DNA from: TMED14 sp965657195
Lineage (GTDB): Bacteria; Bacteroidota; Bacteroidia; Flavobacteriales; Schleiferiaceae
DNA: 19,346 nucleotides
Assembly: GCA_965657195.1 (NCBI GenBank)
Contig: CBFHNK010000028.1
Span: forward strand, 1-19,346
Reading direction: 5' to 3'
Shown here: piece by piece, positions 1-7,385 of the stretch
How the letters are laid out: the number at the start of each line of letters is the position of its first letter
How positions within the stretch are numbered: the first letter of the stretch is position 1
Program-made: the position numbers and the translations under genes
Notes under the pieces: model-generated
What the model was told of the DNA's origin: nothing
The model's input: the letters and a program-made list of their open reading frames with translations, nothing else
The model's database searches: none

Positions 1-2107
1 CAAGGGCGCCATCTTCGCTGTCTTCGGCGAAGTAGTCGGTGATTTCGTCGAGCGAATCCTCGTCCAGGTAGTCCTCGATCAGGTAGTCGAGGCCGAGGCG
101 GGTTCCGCTGCGCACGATGTTCTCCATCTCGCTCAAAATGTCGTCGACCGAAACCTGCTTGCTGCGTGCGATCTCTTCGAGGCCAAGCTTGCGGTCCACC
201 GACTGAATGATGTACAGCTTGAGGTTGCCCTTTTGGCCGGCACTGCGAATGGCGAAGTCGCCGGGGCGCTCGATGCCGTGTGCCTCGACATGTGATTTAA
301 TGGCGTCGAGCAGTTCGGTGCCGAAGCGCTTTGCCTTGGCTTCGCCCACTCCCGGAATCGTTTTAAGCTCATCCAACGTAATCGGGTAGGACGTCGCCAT
401 TTCGTTGAGCGAGGCCTCAGAAAACAGCGCGTACGGCGGAATGCTGCGCGTACGGGCCATCTTGCGGTTCAACTCCTTCAAGGTCGCATAGAGGGCTGGG
501 TCGAGCGCAGCGGCCTTTCGAGCGGAACCTGCGGTCGCCGCCGATCCCTCTTCATCGTCAAACGCCCGGTAGGGTAGAGCCGTAAACGTTTCGCTGCCCT
601 TAAGTAGGGCATTGCCAGTGGAGGTCACCGACAAAATTCCGTAGCGCTCGAGGTCCTTGTCGAGCAGCCCTGCGAGCATCATCTGGCGCACCAAATCGTC
701 CCAATACCCAACTGAAAACGCGCTGCCTTGCCCCCATGTGGCCAAACTGCGCGCGCCCAGGGTCTTCAGAATCGAAGTCTCGTTGCCAATCAACGTATTA
801 ACCACTTGAAGCGAGCGAAACTGGCCTTTGCCTCCAAGCACGGTAGATAAGGCTAACCGGGCGTGTTCGGTGGCGTCGCTTCCCTGCTGCGGAGCACGGC
901 AGTTGTCGCAGCTTCCGCAGTTGGGCTCAGCATACGCCTCGCCGAAGTAGTGCAGCAAAAACTTGCGGCGGCAGCTCGAGGTAAGGGCGTAGGCGCGGGC
1001 ATCAAGCAGCAACTGACGTCCGATTTCTTGCTCGGCGACGGGCTTGCGCGCCAAGAACTTATCCATCTTCTCGAGGTCCTTTTCGGCGTAATAGGTCACG
1101 CAGCGTCCCTCTCCGCCGTCGCGTCCGGCGCGTCCGGTCTCTTGGTAGTAGCCCTCGAGGCTGCGCGGCATGTCGTGGTGCACCACCAGGCGCACGTCGG
1201 GCTTGTCGATTCCCATTCCGAATGCAACTGTCGCGACAATCACGTCGACCTCTTCGTTCAAAAAAGCATCTTGGTGGCGGCTGCGCGAGCCGGCATCGAG
1301 CCCGGCGTGGTAGGGCAGGGCTGAGATTCCGTTCAACTGAAGCACCTGCGCCAGCTCCTCGACCTTTTGGCGGCTCAGGCAGTACACAATCGCCGAGCGG
1401 CCCGCGTAGTCGCGCAGCAACCTGACAATGTCGCGCTCGACGTTGGCGGTCTTGGCTTCGACCTCGTACGCCAAATTCGGGCGGTTAAAGCTGGTGGTGA
1501 TGACTTTGGCGTTCGGAATCTCAAGTGTCTTGAGAATGTCCGACATCACCTTGGGCGTGGCCGTGGCAGTCAGGGCCAGAATGGGCTTGCGACCGATGGC
1601 GTTCATCGCTTGGCGCAGCATGCGGTACTCGGGCCTGAAGTCGTGGCCCCATTCCGAAATACAGTGGGCTTCGTCGATGGCGTAAAAGGACACCTGCAAA
1701 TCCCGCAAAAACTCGATGTTCTCGGCTTTGTTGAGCGATTCCGGAGCCATGTACAGCAGCTTCGTACGGCCGTCGCTCAAATCGTGGCGCACCTCGATCA
1801 TTTCACGCTTGCTGAGCGATGAGTTCCACACGTGGGCCACTCCGTCGGATTCGGCGAAGCTCCGCAGCGCGTCCACCTGATTTTTCATCAGGGCAATCAG
1901 CGGAGAAATCACAATGGCGACCCCGTCCATGTCGAGGGCGGGCAATTGGTAGCACAGCGACTTTCCGCCCCCGGTGGGCATCATCACAAACGTGTCAGTG
2001 CCCGCCATGACTGAAGCCACCACCTCGCCTTGGCGACCGCGAAAGTCGTCAAAGCCAAAAAAGGACTTAAGTAGGGTACGGCTTTGGGCCGATACGGTGG
2101 CTGCCAT
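1..2107 (-). CDS. recQ: RecQ family ATP-dependent DNA helicase, 3' end cut by window edge
   Basis: Superfamily 2 3'-5' DNA helicase acting in recombination and replication-fork repair. The reading frame begins at the ATG at 2107 and stays open for 702 codons to the window edge, so the C-terminus is missing. Visible parts are Walker A TGGGKS (residues 45-50), DEAH (145-148) followed by the RecQ aromatic-rich loop (CISEWGHDFRP), motif VI (QETGRAGRDG), and a four-cysteine zinc site (C379, C397, C400, C403). An HRDC domain (about 534-610, containing IPGVGEAKAKRFG) and a helix-turn-helix tail (about 625 on) follow. This is longer than E. coli RecQ (about 610 residues) and matches the longer Bacteroidota form, so probably only a few tens of residues are missing. 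It is divergent from tatC across a 68-bp gap. Confidence 0.95.
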   Translation of the reverse strand, partial: MAATVSAQSRTLLKSFFGFDDFRGRQGEVVASVMAGTDTFVMMPTGGGKSLCYQLPALDMDGVAIVISPLIALMKNQVDALRSFAESDGVAHVWNSSLSKREMIEVRHDLSDGRTKLLYMAPESLNKAENIEFLRDLQVSFYAIDEAHCISEWGHDFRPEYRMLRQAMNAIGRKPILALTATATPKVMSDILKTLEIPNAKVITTSFNRPNLAYEVEAKTANVERDIVRLLRDYAGRSAIVYCLSRQKVEELAQVLQLNGISALPYHAGLDAGSRSRHQDAFLNEEVDVIVATVAFGMGIDKPDVRLVVHHDMPRSLEGYYQETGRAGRDGGEGRCVTYYAEKDLEKMDKFLARKPVAEQEIGRQLLLDARAYALTSSCRRKFLLHYFGEAYAEPNCGSCDNCRAPQQGSDATEHARLALSTVLGGKGQFRSLQVVNTLIGNETSILKTLGARSLATWGQGSAFSVGYWDDLVRQMMLAGLLDKDLERYGILSVTSTGNALLKGSETFTALPYRAFDDEEGSAATAGSARKAAALDPALYATLKELNRKMARTRSIPPYALFSEASLNEMATSYPITLDELKTIPGVGEAKAKRFGTELLDAIKSHVEAHGIERPGDFAIRSAGQKGNLKLYIIQSVDRKLGLEEIARSKQVSVDDILSEMENIVRSGTRLGLDYLIEDYLDEDSLDEITDYFAEDSEDGAL

Positions 2108-2127
2108 AGGCGGTGTGAAAAGCGGCG

Positions 2128-2160
2128 CAAAAATGCACCAAAACTTGAAGGTACGACCAA
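2128..2160 (-). promoter_or_regulatory. Candidate recQ promoter
   Basis: On the minus strand a TTG (2160-2158) is followed after 22 bases by CATTTTTG (2135-2128), one mismatch from the Bacteroidota -7 consensus TAnnTTTG, and lies 20 bases before the recQ ATG. It interlocks with the tatC promoter on the other strand. This is a motif match only. Confidence 0.4.
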
Positions 2161-2171
2161 TCCTACCTTTG
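2145..2171 (+). promoter_or_regulatory. Candidate tatC-lptB promoter
   Basis: TTG (2145-2147), a 16-base spacer and a perfect TACCTTTG (2164-2171). The -7 element ends four bases before the tatC ATG, so transcription should begin at or next to the start codon. Confidence 0.65.
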
Positions 2172-2175
2172 CCAA

Positions 2176-2991
2176 ATGTCTGACGACAACACGATGCCCT
2201 TTTTGGCCCACCTGGCCGCCCTGCGCACCCACCTAATGCGGGCTTCGGCCTACATCCTTTCGGGGGGGGCGATCGCCTTTGTTGCGATGGACTGGCTGTT
2301 TAACAGCGTCCTGCTCGCCCCCAAAGAGGCCGACTTCATCACCTACCTACTCTTTTGCCAGGCGGCAACCTACTTTGAGCTCCCCTCGCTCTGCATCGGC
2401 GGATTCGAACTCGAACTGCTCAACACCCAGATGGCCGGTCAATTTAGCCTGCACATTTGGCTTTCGCTCGTCGCGGGCTTGATTCTAGCATTCCCCATGG
2501 TGCTCTTTGAACTGTGGCGCTTCATCGCTCCGGGGTTGACCGAGCGCGAGCGCAAAATGTCGGTGGTCTTCATCGGCTCAGCCTCGGTGCTATTTTTTAG
2601 CGGAGCCTTGTTCGGCTACTACGTCATCGTCCCGCTCAGCCTGCAGTTTTTAGCCACCTACACCGTGAGTGGCGAGATCCAAAACCTCTTTGAGATGTCG
2701 TCGTACCTGTCCACGGTGACGAGCGTGGTGGTGGCGACTGGCCTTCTTTTTGAACTACCTGTGGCCGTCTACCTGCTGTCGCGGCTGGGGCTCACCACTC
2801 CGCAGGGCATGCGCACGTACCGCCGTCATGCATGGGTCGGAATCCTCGCGGTATCAGCCATCATTACCCCGCCGGACGTATTTAGCCAAATCATTGTTTC
2901 GCTCCCAGTGGCGCTCCTGTATGAGCTCAGTATTGGCCTGAGCCGCTTCGCACAATACCAGCGCGCCCAGCGCGTTAGCAACCCGTCGTGA
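2176..2991 (+). CDS. tatC: Sec-independent (Tat) translocase subunit TatC
   Basis: Inner-membrane receptor of the twin-arginine translocase, which exports folded proteins. It has 271 residues with six hydrophobic segments and family signatures: FELWRFIAPGL (111-121), TERERK with the equivalent of E. coli Glu103 at E125, YYVIVPLSLQF (148-158), and TPPDVFSQ (231-238) with the equivalent of Asp211 at D234. The first periplasmic loop is long, as in other Bacteroidota. The N-terminus is odd: the usual FLxHLxELR reads FLAHLAALR, so the conserved glutamate matching E. coli Glu15 is alanine (A15). A run of eight G (2262-2269) lies at codons 29-32. No tatA/B gene is in the window. The next gene, lptB, starts inside the stop codon. 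Confidence 0.95.
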   Translation: MSDDNTMPFLAHLAALRTHLMRASAYILSGGAIAFVAMDWLFNSVLLAPKEADFITYLLFCQAATYFELPSLCIGGFELELLNTQMAGQFSLHIWLSLVAGLILAFPMVLFELWRFIAPGLTERERKMSVVFIGSASVLFFSGALFGYYVIVPLSLQFLATYTVSGEIQNLFEMSSYLSTVTSVVVATGLLFELPVAVYLLSRLGLTTPQGMRTYRRHAWVGILAVSAIITPPDVFSQIIVSLPVALLYELSIGLSRFAQYQRAQRVSNPS

Positions 2992-3746
2992 TGAAGCTCG
3001 AAGCCCAGTCCCTAGTCAAAACCTACCGCGGCCGCAATGTGGTTGACGGTGCCTCGTTTTCAGTCAACCAAGGCGAAATCGTCGGACTTCTTGGCCCCAA
3101 CGGAGCCGGCAAAACCACCTCGTTCTATTCGGTCGTTGGCCTAGTTCGCCCCGACGAAGGTCGCGTGCTGCTCGACGGCCAGGACATCACAGGCCTACCG
3201 ATGTACCGGCGCGCCCAGCTCGGAATCGGCTACCTCGCCCAAGAAGCCTCGGTCTTTCGCAAGCTGAGCGTCGAAGACAACATCGCGGCAGTCCTCGAGT
3301 GGCGCGGATTCAACAGGGCAGAAGTCGCCCGGCGCACCGAAGAACTTCTCGGGGAGTTCAGCCTGCACAAAGTGCGCAAAAACCGCGGCGACTTACTTTC
3401 GGGAGGCGAACGCCGGCGCACCGAAATTGCGCGCTGCCTCGCGTCCGACCCCAAATTCATCTTGCTTGACGAGCCTTTTGCGGGCGTGGACCCCATTGCC
3501 GTCGAAGACATTCAGTCCATTGTGGCTCGCCTCGCCGACGAGCGCGGAATCGGCGTCCTGATCACCGACCACAACGTGCACGAAACCTTGGCGATCACCG
3601 ACCGCACCTACCTCATGTTTGAGGGCAAAATCATCAAAAGCGGAACCGCCGAAGAGCTCGCCGCCGACGACGTGGTGCGCCGGGTCTACCTGGGGCAAAA
3701 CTTCAGTCTTCGCCGCGGTGTGCGGCGCGACGGAGGCGGTCGTTAA
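2991..3746 (+). CDS. lptB: LPS export ABC transporter ATP-binding protein LptB
   Basis: ATPase of the LptB2FG complex, which extracts lipopolysaccharide from the inner membrane for transport to the cell surface. It has 251 residues with Walker A GPNGAGKTT (35-43), Q-loop Q84, signature LSGGE (136-140), Walker B ILLDEP (157-162) and switch histidine H194. The stretch GYLAQEASVFRKLSVEDNI is typical of LptB. The ATG at 2991 overlaps the tatC TGA as TGATG, indicating translational coupling; a GTG one codon upstream (2988) is less likely. The last 44 bp run antisense to the end of sua5. The C-terminal tail is arginine- and glycine-rich (residues 240-251) and beyond the usual core. Confidence 0.95.
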   Translation: MKLEAQSLVKTYRGRNVVDGASFSVNQGEIVGLLGPNGAGKTTSFYSVVGLVRPDEGRVLLDGQDITGLPMYRRAQLGIGYLAQEASVFRKLSVEDNIAAVLEWRGFNRAEVARRTEELLGEFSLHKVRKNRGDLLSGGERRRTEIARCLASDPKFILLDEPFAGVDPIAVEDIQSIVARLADERGIGVLITDHNVHETLAITDRTYLMFEGKIIKSGTAEELAADDVVRRVYLGQNFSLRRGVRRDGGGR

Positions 3747-4653
3747 TCGCCCGTCCGAGGCCCACTTCAGGGGCTAATTCAATCCACGATTCACGGAAGT
3801 CTGATGCCGCAAACTCGCGCAGCGCGGCGAACAGCCGTTGGGCGCCCTCGGCACAGTCCCCATGGGTGGTCAGTGAGGCTACCCAATCATTTGCCGCAAA
3901 GGCAAGGGCCTGAATCCCCTGTGGTACGGTCACTTGAGACCAGTCCGTTCCGTGCGCCATCAGCCGAACGGGCTTGCCCGGAGCATAATGGGCGTCGAGC
4001 ATTCCCGGGGCACTGGGTTTGCTCGAAGACGTTCGAACTTCGGGCTCGTACCCGAGGATTTCGGTGAGGGATTCAACCGGAATACCGCCCAAGCGCAGCA
4101 CTACCGCCCGCCCTTCGGTCCAGGCAACGATCGTGGATTCGACGCCCACGCCGCAGGCTCCGCCATCTAAAATATAGTCCACCTGATCCCCGAGCTGGTC
4201 GGCCACATGCTGCGCCGTGGTGGGCGACACAAACCCAAAGGGGTTCGCACTGGGTGCGGCCACCGGAACCCCGGCCGTCGCCAACAGCTGGCGTGCGAGG
4301 AGCAGCTGCGGAATGCGCACCGCCACGTGGTCGAGCCCTGAAGTCACCAAGTCGGGAACCTCAGGTCGCTTCGGCAGCACGTAGGTGAGGGGAGCGGGCC
4401 CCAATGCGGCCCAAAGCAGCTGCGCTTCGCTCGGAATCTCGTGCGCCACGCGGTCCAACTCGGTCCAGTCCGACAGATGAACGATCAAGGGGTCAAAGTG
4501 CGGGCGGTTTTTTGCTGAAAAAATCCGCGCCACGGCGACCACATCGAGTGCGTTGGCCGCTAAGCCGTACACGGTTTCGGTGGGCATACCGACGAGTCCG
4601 CCCGAACGAAGTACGGACGCCGCGCGGGCTAAGTCAGTGCCGAGGTGCTGCAT
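3703..4653 (-). CDS. sua5: L-threonylcarbamoyladenylate synthase, Sua5 type
   Basis: Makes threonylcarbamoyl-AMP from threonine, bicarbonate and ATP, the first step of t6A modification of ANN-decoding tRNAs. It has 316 residues: an N-terminal YrdC/TsaC domain with PTETVYGLA (24-32), KNRPHFDPL (48-56), PSANPFG (134-140) and GVESTIV (170-176), then the linker SAPGMLDAHYAP (214-225) and the C-terminal Sua5 domain ending in GLGRAINDRLRRAA. A GTG at 4659 is in frame, but it sits within the last base of the -7 element, so the ATG at 4653 is preferred. It ends tail to tail with lptB, overlapping by 44 bp. It lies 21 bp downstream of the plug gene. Confidence 0.94.
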   Translation of the reverse strand: MQHLGTDLARAASVLRSGGLVGMPTETVYGLAANALDVVAVARIFSAKNRPHFDPLIVHLSDWTELDRVAHEIPSEAQLLWAALGPAPLTYVLPKRPEVPDLVTSGLDHVAVRIPQLLLARQLLATAGVPVAAPSANPFGFVSPTTAQHVADQLGDQVDYILDGGACGVGVESTIVAWTEGRAVVLRLGGIPVESLTEILGYEPEVRTSSSKPSAPGMLDAHYAPGKPVRLMAHGTDWSQVTVPQGIQALAFAANDWVASLTTHGDCAEGAQRLFAALREFAASDFRESWIELAPEVGLGRAINDRLRRAAHRGED

Positions 4654-4658
4654 CGGCA

Positions 4659-4686
4659 CAAAGGTAGGCTGCGCTTACTGTCCCAA
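4659..4686 (-). promoter_or_regulatory. Candidate sua5 promoter
   Basis: On the minus strand TTG (4686-4684), 17 bases, then a perfect TACCTTTG (4666-4659), five bases before the ATG at 4653. The -33 part falls inside the last codons of the upstream plug gene, so sua5 appears to have its own promoter besides any read-through. Confidence 0.65.
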
Positions 4687-5946
4687 TTCGATCCGCAGCT
4701 GCGCTCCGTCGGTGATGTCTAAGGTGCGCACGGCCACCGCCCGGTCGTAGCGTTCGCCCCAAATTCGGGCGTACACGATTCCGGTGTACTGATTGGCCGA
4801 GATGCTGTGGCTGCCCTCAGACCAGTCGAGGCCTTCAGTTCCGGCATCCAGGTCGCGGTAGCGGTACTCGAGGTAGCCCTGCTTCACAAGGATGCGGCCG
4901 GTGTAGGCGCCGCGCCCTTCGTTATAGTGCAGCTGGTGCTCGGGGCCGGGCTGGTACTGGTTAAAGTCGCCTTCTAGGGCCATGCGGCGGGTTCCGGAAC
5001 CTTCGGTATCCTTGAGTTCAAGGTCCAGCCACAAGTAGTCGGCCTGGGTGTGGTTGTCGCCCCGTGCGGAACGCGGAACAAAGCTTCCGCGGGCATCGTC
5101 CTGGCGCGTGTAGCCCAAAATCCCGGTGGGAATGTCCTGACGCACAAAACCAACCCACCGATCCTGAAGCTCGTAGCGCGATACCCGAAGCGAGCCCGCC
5201 GGTAGATTTTTGGTGTCGGCAAAGCGCATTATGGTTCCGGCTAAAAAGCAGTTTTCGCCTCCGTTGTAGTCAAAATCAAGCCGGTCGCCCTGTGCAAAGC
5301 GCGGAGCCAACAGGCGGTACGACGTCCAGTCGCGGTTTTGAATGATTCCGAGCCGAATGTCGGCAAAAGGGTTGGTCGTGCGGCTTGCGTCCCACGGAAA
5401 CCACGCGTCGACCTCCTGGTAGCGCGCAGTAAGTCGCGGTGCAGCGGGCCGGCGAACGGCGAGTTGAAGGTCGGCGGTAGACTCAGCAAACACGGTAGGG
5501 AGGCGCAAAAGCAGCTCTTCGTCGTGGTAGATTTCGAGGTAGTAGTTTCCAGACAAGACCGGCATGCTGCTCGATTCAGGCAGCGTCGCCGCATAGTGGC
5601 TGTAGCCTTGGTAGGTGTTGAACGACAGCCGGCCTTCTGCGATGAGTCCTTCCCAAAACCCGCTCAAGTATTCAGAGGCGATGATGGGCGAGGGGGCCCA
5701 GTTTCGGTCGCAGTGAATCCAAACGTACCTCAGGGGCAGCACGGACTGGCTGAAGTCGTCAAAGCGAAGCTGAAGGGCGGCCTCTTGGCCGAGCCCCACC
5801 ACAGGAGGCGCATCCACCCGGTCCACTGGGTGCCACATCACGCTGTGAATGAGGCTATCTTTTTTGATATCAGGTAGTTGCGCAGATAGTTTTGGTAGGT
5901 ACAACACTAAGCCAAGTGCACAGAGCGCGGTTCGCAGTATTTGCAT
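4675..5946 (-). CDS. Type IX secretion system plug protein (DUF5103 family)
   Basis: A 423-residue secreted protein with a signal peptide (residues 1-22, probable cleavage LSA|Q). Family features are the early HSVMWHPVDR region, DDFSQSVLPLRYVWIHCDRNW (Asp/aromatic-rich, from about 64), SGNYYLEIY, YLWLDLEL and the GDFNQYQ motif of the second domain. Members close the periplasmic side of the SprA translocon of the type IX secretion system, as found structurally in Flavobacterium johnsoniae. The length fits the family. It is divergent from nqrA across 85 bp. No other T9SS genes are in the window, which is normal because they are scattered in these genomes. Confidence 0.85.
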   Translation of the reverse strand: MQILRTALCALGLVLYLPKLSAQLPDIKKDSLIHSVMWHPVDRVDAPPVVGLGQEAALQLRFDDFSQSVLPLRYVWIHCDRNWAPSPIIASEYLSGFWEGLIAEGRLSFNTYQGYSHYAATLPESSSMPVLSGNYYLEIYHDEELLLRLPTVFAESTADLQLAVRRPAAPRLTARYQEVDAWFPWDASRTTNPFADIRLGIIQNRDWTSYRLLAPRFAQGDRLDFDYNGGENCFLAGTIMRFADTKNLPAGSLRVSRYELQDRWVGFVRQDIPTGILGYTRQDDARGSFVPRSARGDNHTQADYLWLDLELKDTEGSGTRRMALEGDFNQYQPGPEHQLHYNEGRGAYTGRILVKQGYLEYRYRDLDAGTEGLDWSEGSHSISANQYTGIVYARIWGERYDRAVAVRTLDITDGAQLRIELGQ

Positions 5947-5950
5947 GCCT

Positions 5951-5958
5951 TAAAGGTG
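5951..5958 (-). promoter_or_regulatory. Weak -7 element before the plug gene
   Basis: The minus strand reads CACCTTTA (5958-5951), two mismatches from TAnnTTTG, placed four bases before the ATG as for tatC. No well-spaced TTG was found. The position supports it more than the sequence does. Confidence 0.35.
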
Positions 5959-6002
5959 GTAAAAACATGTTAAATATTCACCTTTTTGCAATGTGACTAA
6001 TG

Positions 6003-6010
6003 TACCTTTG
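6003..6010 (+). promoter_or_regulatory. -7 element of the nqr operon promoter
   Basis: A perfect TACCTTTG, 21 bases before the nqrA ATG. The nearest TTG (5986-5988, within TTTTTG) has a 14-base spacer, shorter than usual. This is the only clear promoter found upstream of the seven-gene operon. Confidence 0.65.
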
Positions 6011-6031
6011 CGGCGAATTTTTTACGCCGTT

Positions 6032-7372
6032 ATGCCCAACTTACACACTGTTCGTAAGGGACTCGACCTCCCGATCTTGGGAGCTCCTGACGCCCTCGTC
6101 GATGGCCACCTCAGCGCTTCCGTGTACGCGGTTCGCCCGAGCGACTTCCGCGGACTTGTTCCCAAACTTGCTGTAAAAGAAGGAGATCGCGTCCTCGCAG
6201 GCGACGTCCTCTTCACTGATAAAGCCGATCCGCGCATCCGTATCACCTCACCCGTGAGTGGCGAAGTGGCGCGCGTTGAGCGCGGCGACAAGCGCAAAAT
6301 CCTTGCAGTCGTAGTCCTTGCCGACAGCCAGCAAGAATACCGCAAATTCACTTCGGGAACCCCCGCCAACCGCGAAGACGCCATCAACTGGCTCCTCGAG
6401 TCGGGTGCGTGGTCACTTGTGGAATCGCGTCCCTACGGACGCATTGCCAATCCTGACGCCGAGCCCAAGGCCGTATTTATCAACGGCATGGCGACCGAAC
6501 CCCTCGCGGTAGCTCCCGCTGTCGCCCTTGCAGGCCGCGAAGAGGACTTCGCAATGGGACTTCAGGTGGTGGGTTTGCTCAGCAAGCGTACGGTGCTCTC
6601 GATTGCTGTAAGCGAAACAGCTCCGGCCCTCACCAAGGCGAGCGGCGTCGAACTGCACCAGTTCAAAGGCCCGCATCCCGCAGGAACGACCAGCGTCCAC
6701 ATCAACCAAGTTAGCCCACTCAACAAGGGCGAGGTAGTTTGGACGCTAAACTACCAGGATGTGGCCATCTTAGGCCATTTGGCCCGCACCGGCAACTTCA
6801 AGCTCGAGCGCGTGCTTGCGCTGAGCGGAACCGGTATTGCCAAGCCCCGCGCCATTACGGCGGTCGCTGGAGCAAACCTAGAGACCTTCCTTAAGGCAGA
6901 ACTCAAGTCAGGTAACTACCGCGTGATTTCAGGCAGCGTGCTGACCGGAACCAAAGTGAGCAAGGCCGGCTACCTGACGTACTACGCCAGCCAACTTACG
7001 GCCATCCCAGAAGGGGAGGGCACCGACTTCTTCGGATGGGTACTTCCGAGCTTCGCAAAGTGGTCGGTAAGCCGCACGCTGTTTAGCTGGCTGACTCCGA
7101 GCAAGAAGTACGACCTCTCTACCAAGCAGCACGGCGAAGACCGCGCGTTTGTGGTGACCGGTTTGTACGAAAAAGTATTTCCGTTTGATATCCTTCCCAT
7201 GCCCCTTCTCAAGGCAATGTGGGCCAAGGACCTCGAGAAAATGGAACAACTCGGCGCCTACGAAGTTGTACCTGAAGACTTCGCCCTCTGCGAAGTAGTC
7301 TGCCCCTCAAAGCAGGAACTGCAAAAGCTTGCTGAAGAAGCACTCGACCTACTCTACACCGAAATGAATTAA
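6032..7372 (+). CDS. nqrA: Na+-translocating NADH:quinone reductase subunit A
   Basis: Peripheral cytoplasmic subunit of the Na+-pumping NADH:quinone oxidoreductase, contributing to quinone interaction and carrying no covalent cofactor. It has 446 residues, the same length as Vibrio NqrA. The family start KGLDLPILGAP (residues 9-19) is clear, followed by the barrel-sandwich region (GDVLFTDKADPRIRITSPVSG). The C-terminus (FALCEVVCPSKQELQ) is characteristic. The ATG at 6032 is chosen: an in-frame GTG at 5993 lies upstream of the promoter -7 element, and translation from it would add residues foreign to the family. First gene of the operon; nqrB follows after 13 bp. Confidence 0.96.
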   Translation: MPNLHTVRKGLDLPILGAPDALVDGHLSASVYAVRPSDFRGLVPKLAVKEGDRVLAGDVLFTDKADPRIRITSPVSGEVARVERGDKRKILAVVVLADSQQEYRKFTSGTPANREDAINWLLESGAWSLVESRPYGRIANPDAEPKAVFINGMATEPLAVAPAVALAGREEDFAMGLQVVGLLSKRTVLSIAVSETAPALTKASGVELHQFKGPHPAGTTSVHINQVSPLNKGEVVWTLNYQDVAILGHLARTGNFKLERVLALSGTGIAKPRAITAVAGANLETFLKAELKSGNYRVISGSVLTGTKVSKAGYLTYYASQLTAIPEGEGTDFFGWVLPSFAKWSVSRTLFSWLTPSKKYDLSTKQHGEDRAFVVTGLYEKVFPFDILPMPLLKAMWAKDLEKMEQLGAYEVVPEDFALCEVVCPSKQELQKLAEEALDLLYTEMN

Positions 7373-7385
7373 TTCCAAAAATCAG

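Noticed and set aside
863..1822. Several plus-strand open frames between 863 and 1822.
   Set aside because: They lie opposite the continuous recQ frame, which carries all helicase motifs.
6011..6029. Inverted repeat CGGCG/CGCCG just before the nqrA start, as a leader hairpin.
   Set aside because: With the -7 element ending at 6010, transcription would start within or after the first arm, so the RNA probably lacks half the stem. A DNA operator is possible but unsupported.
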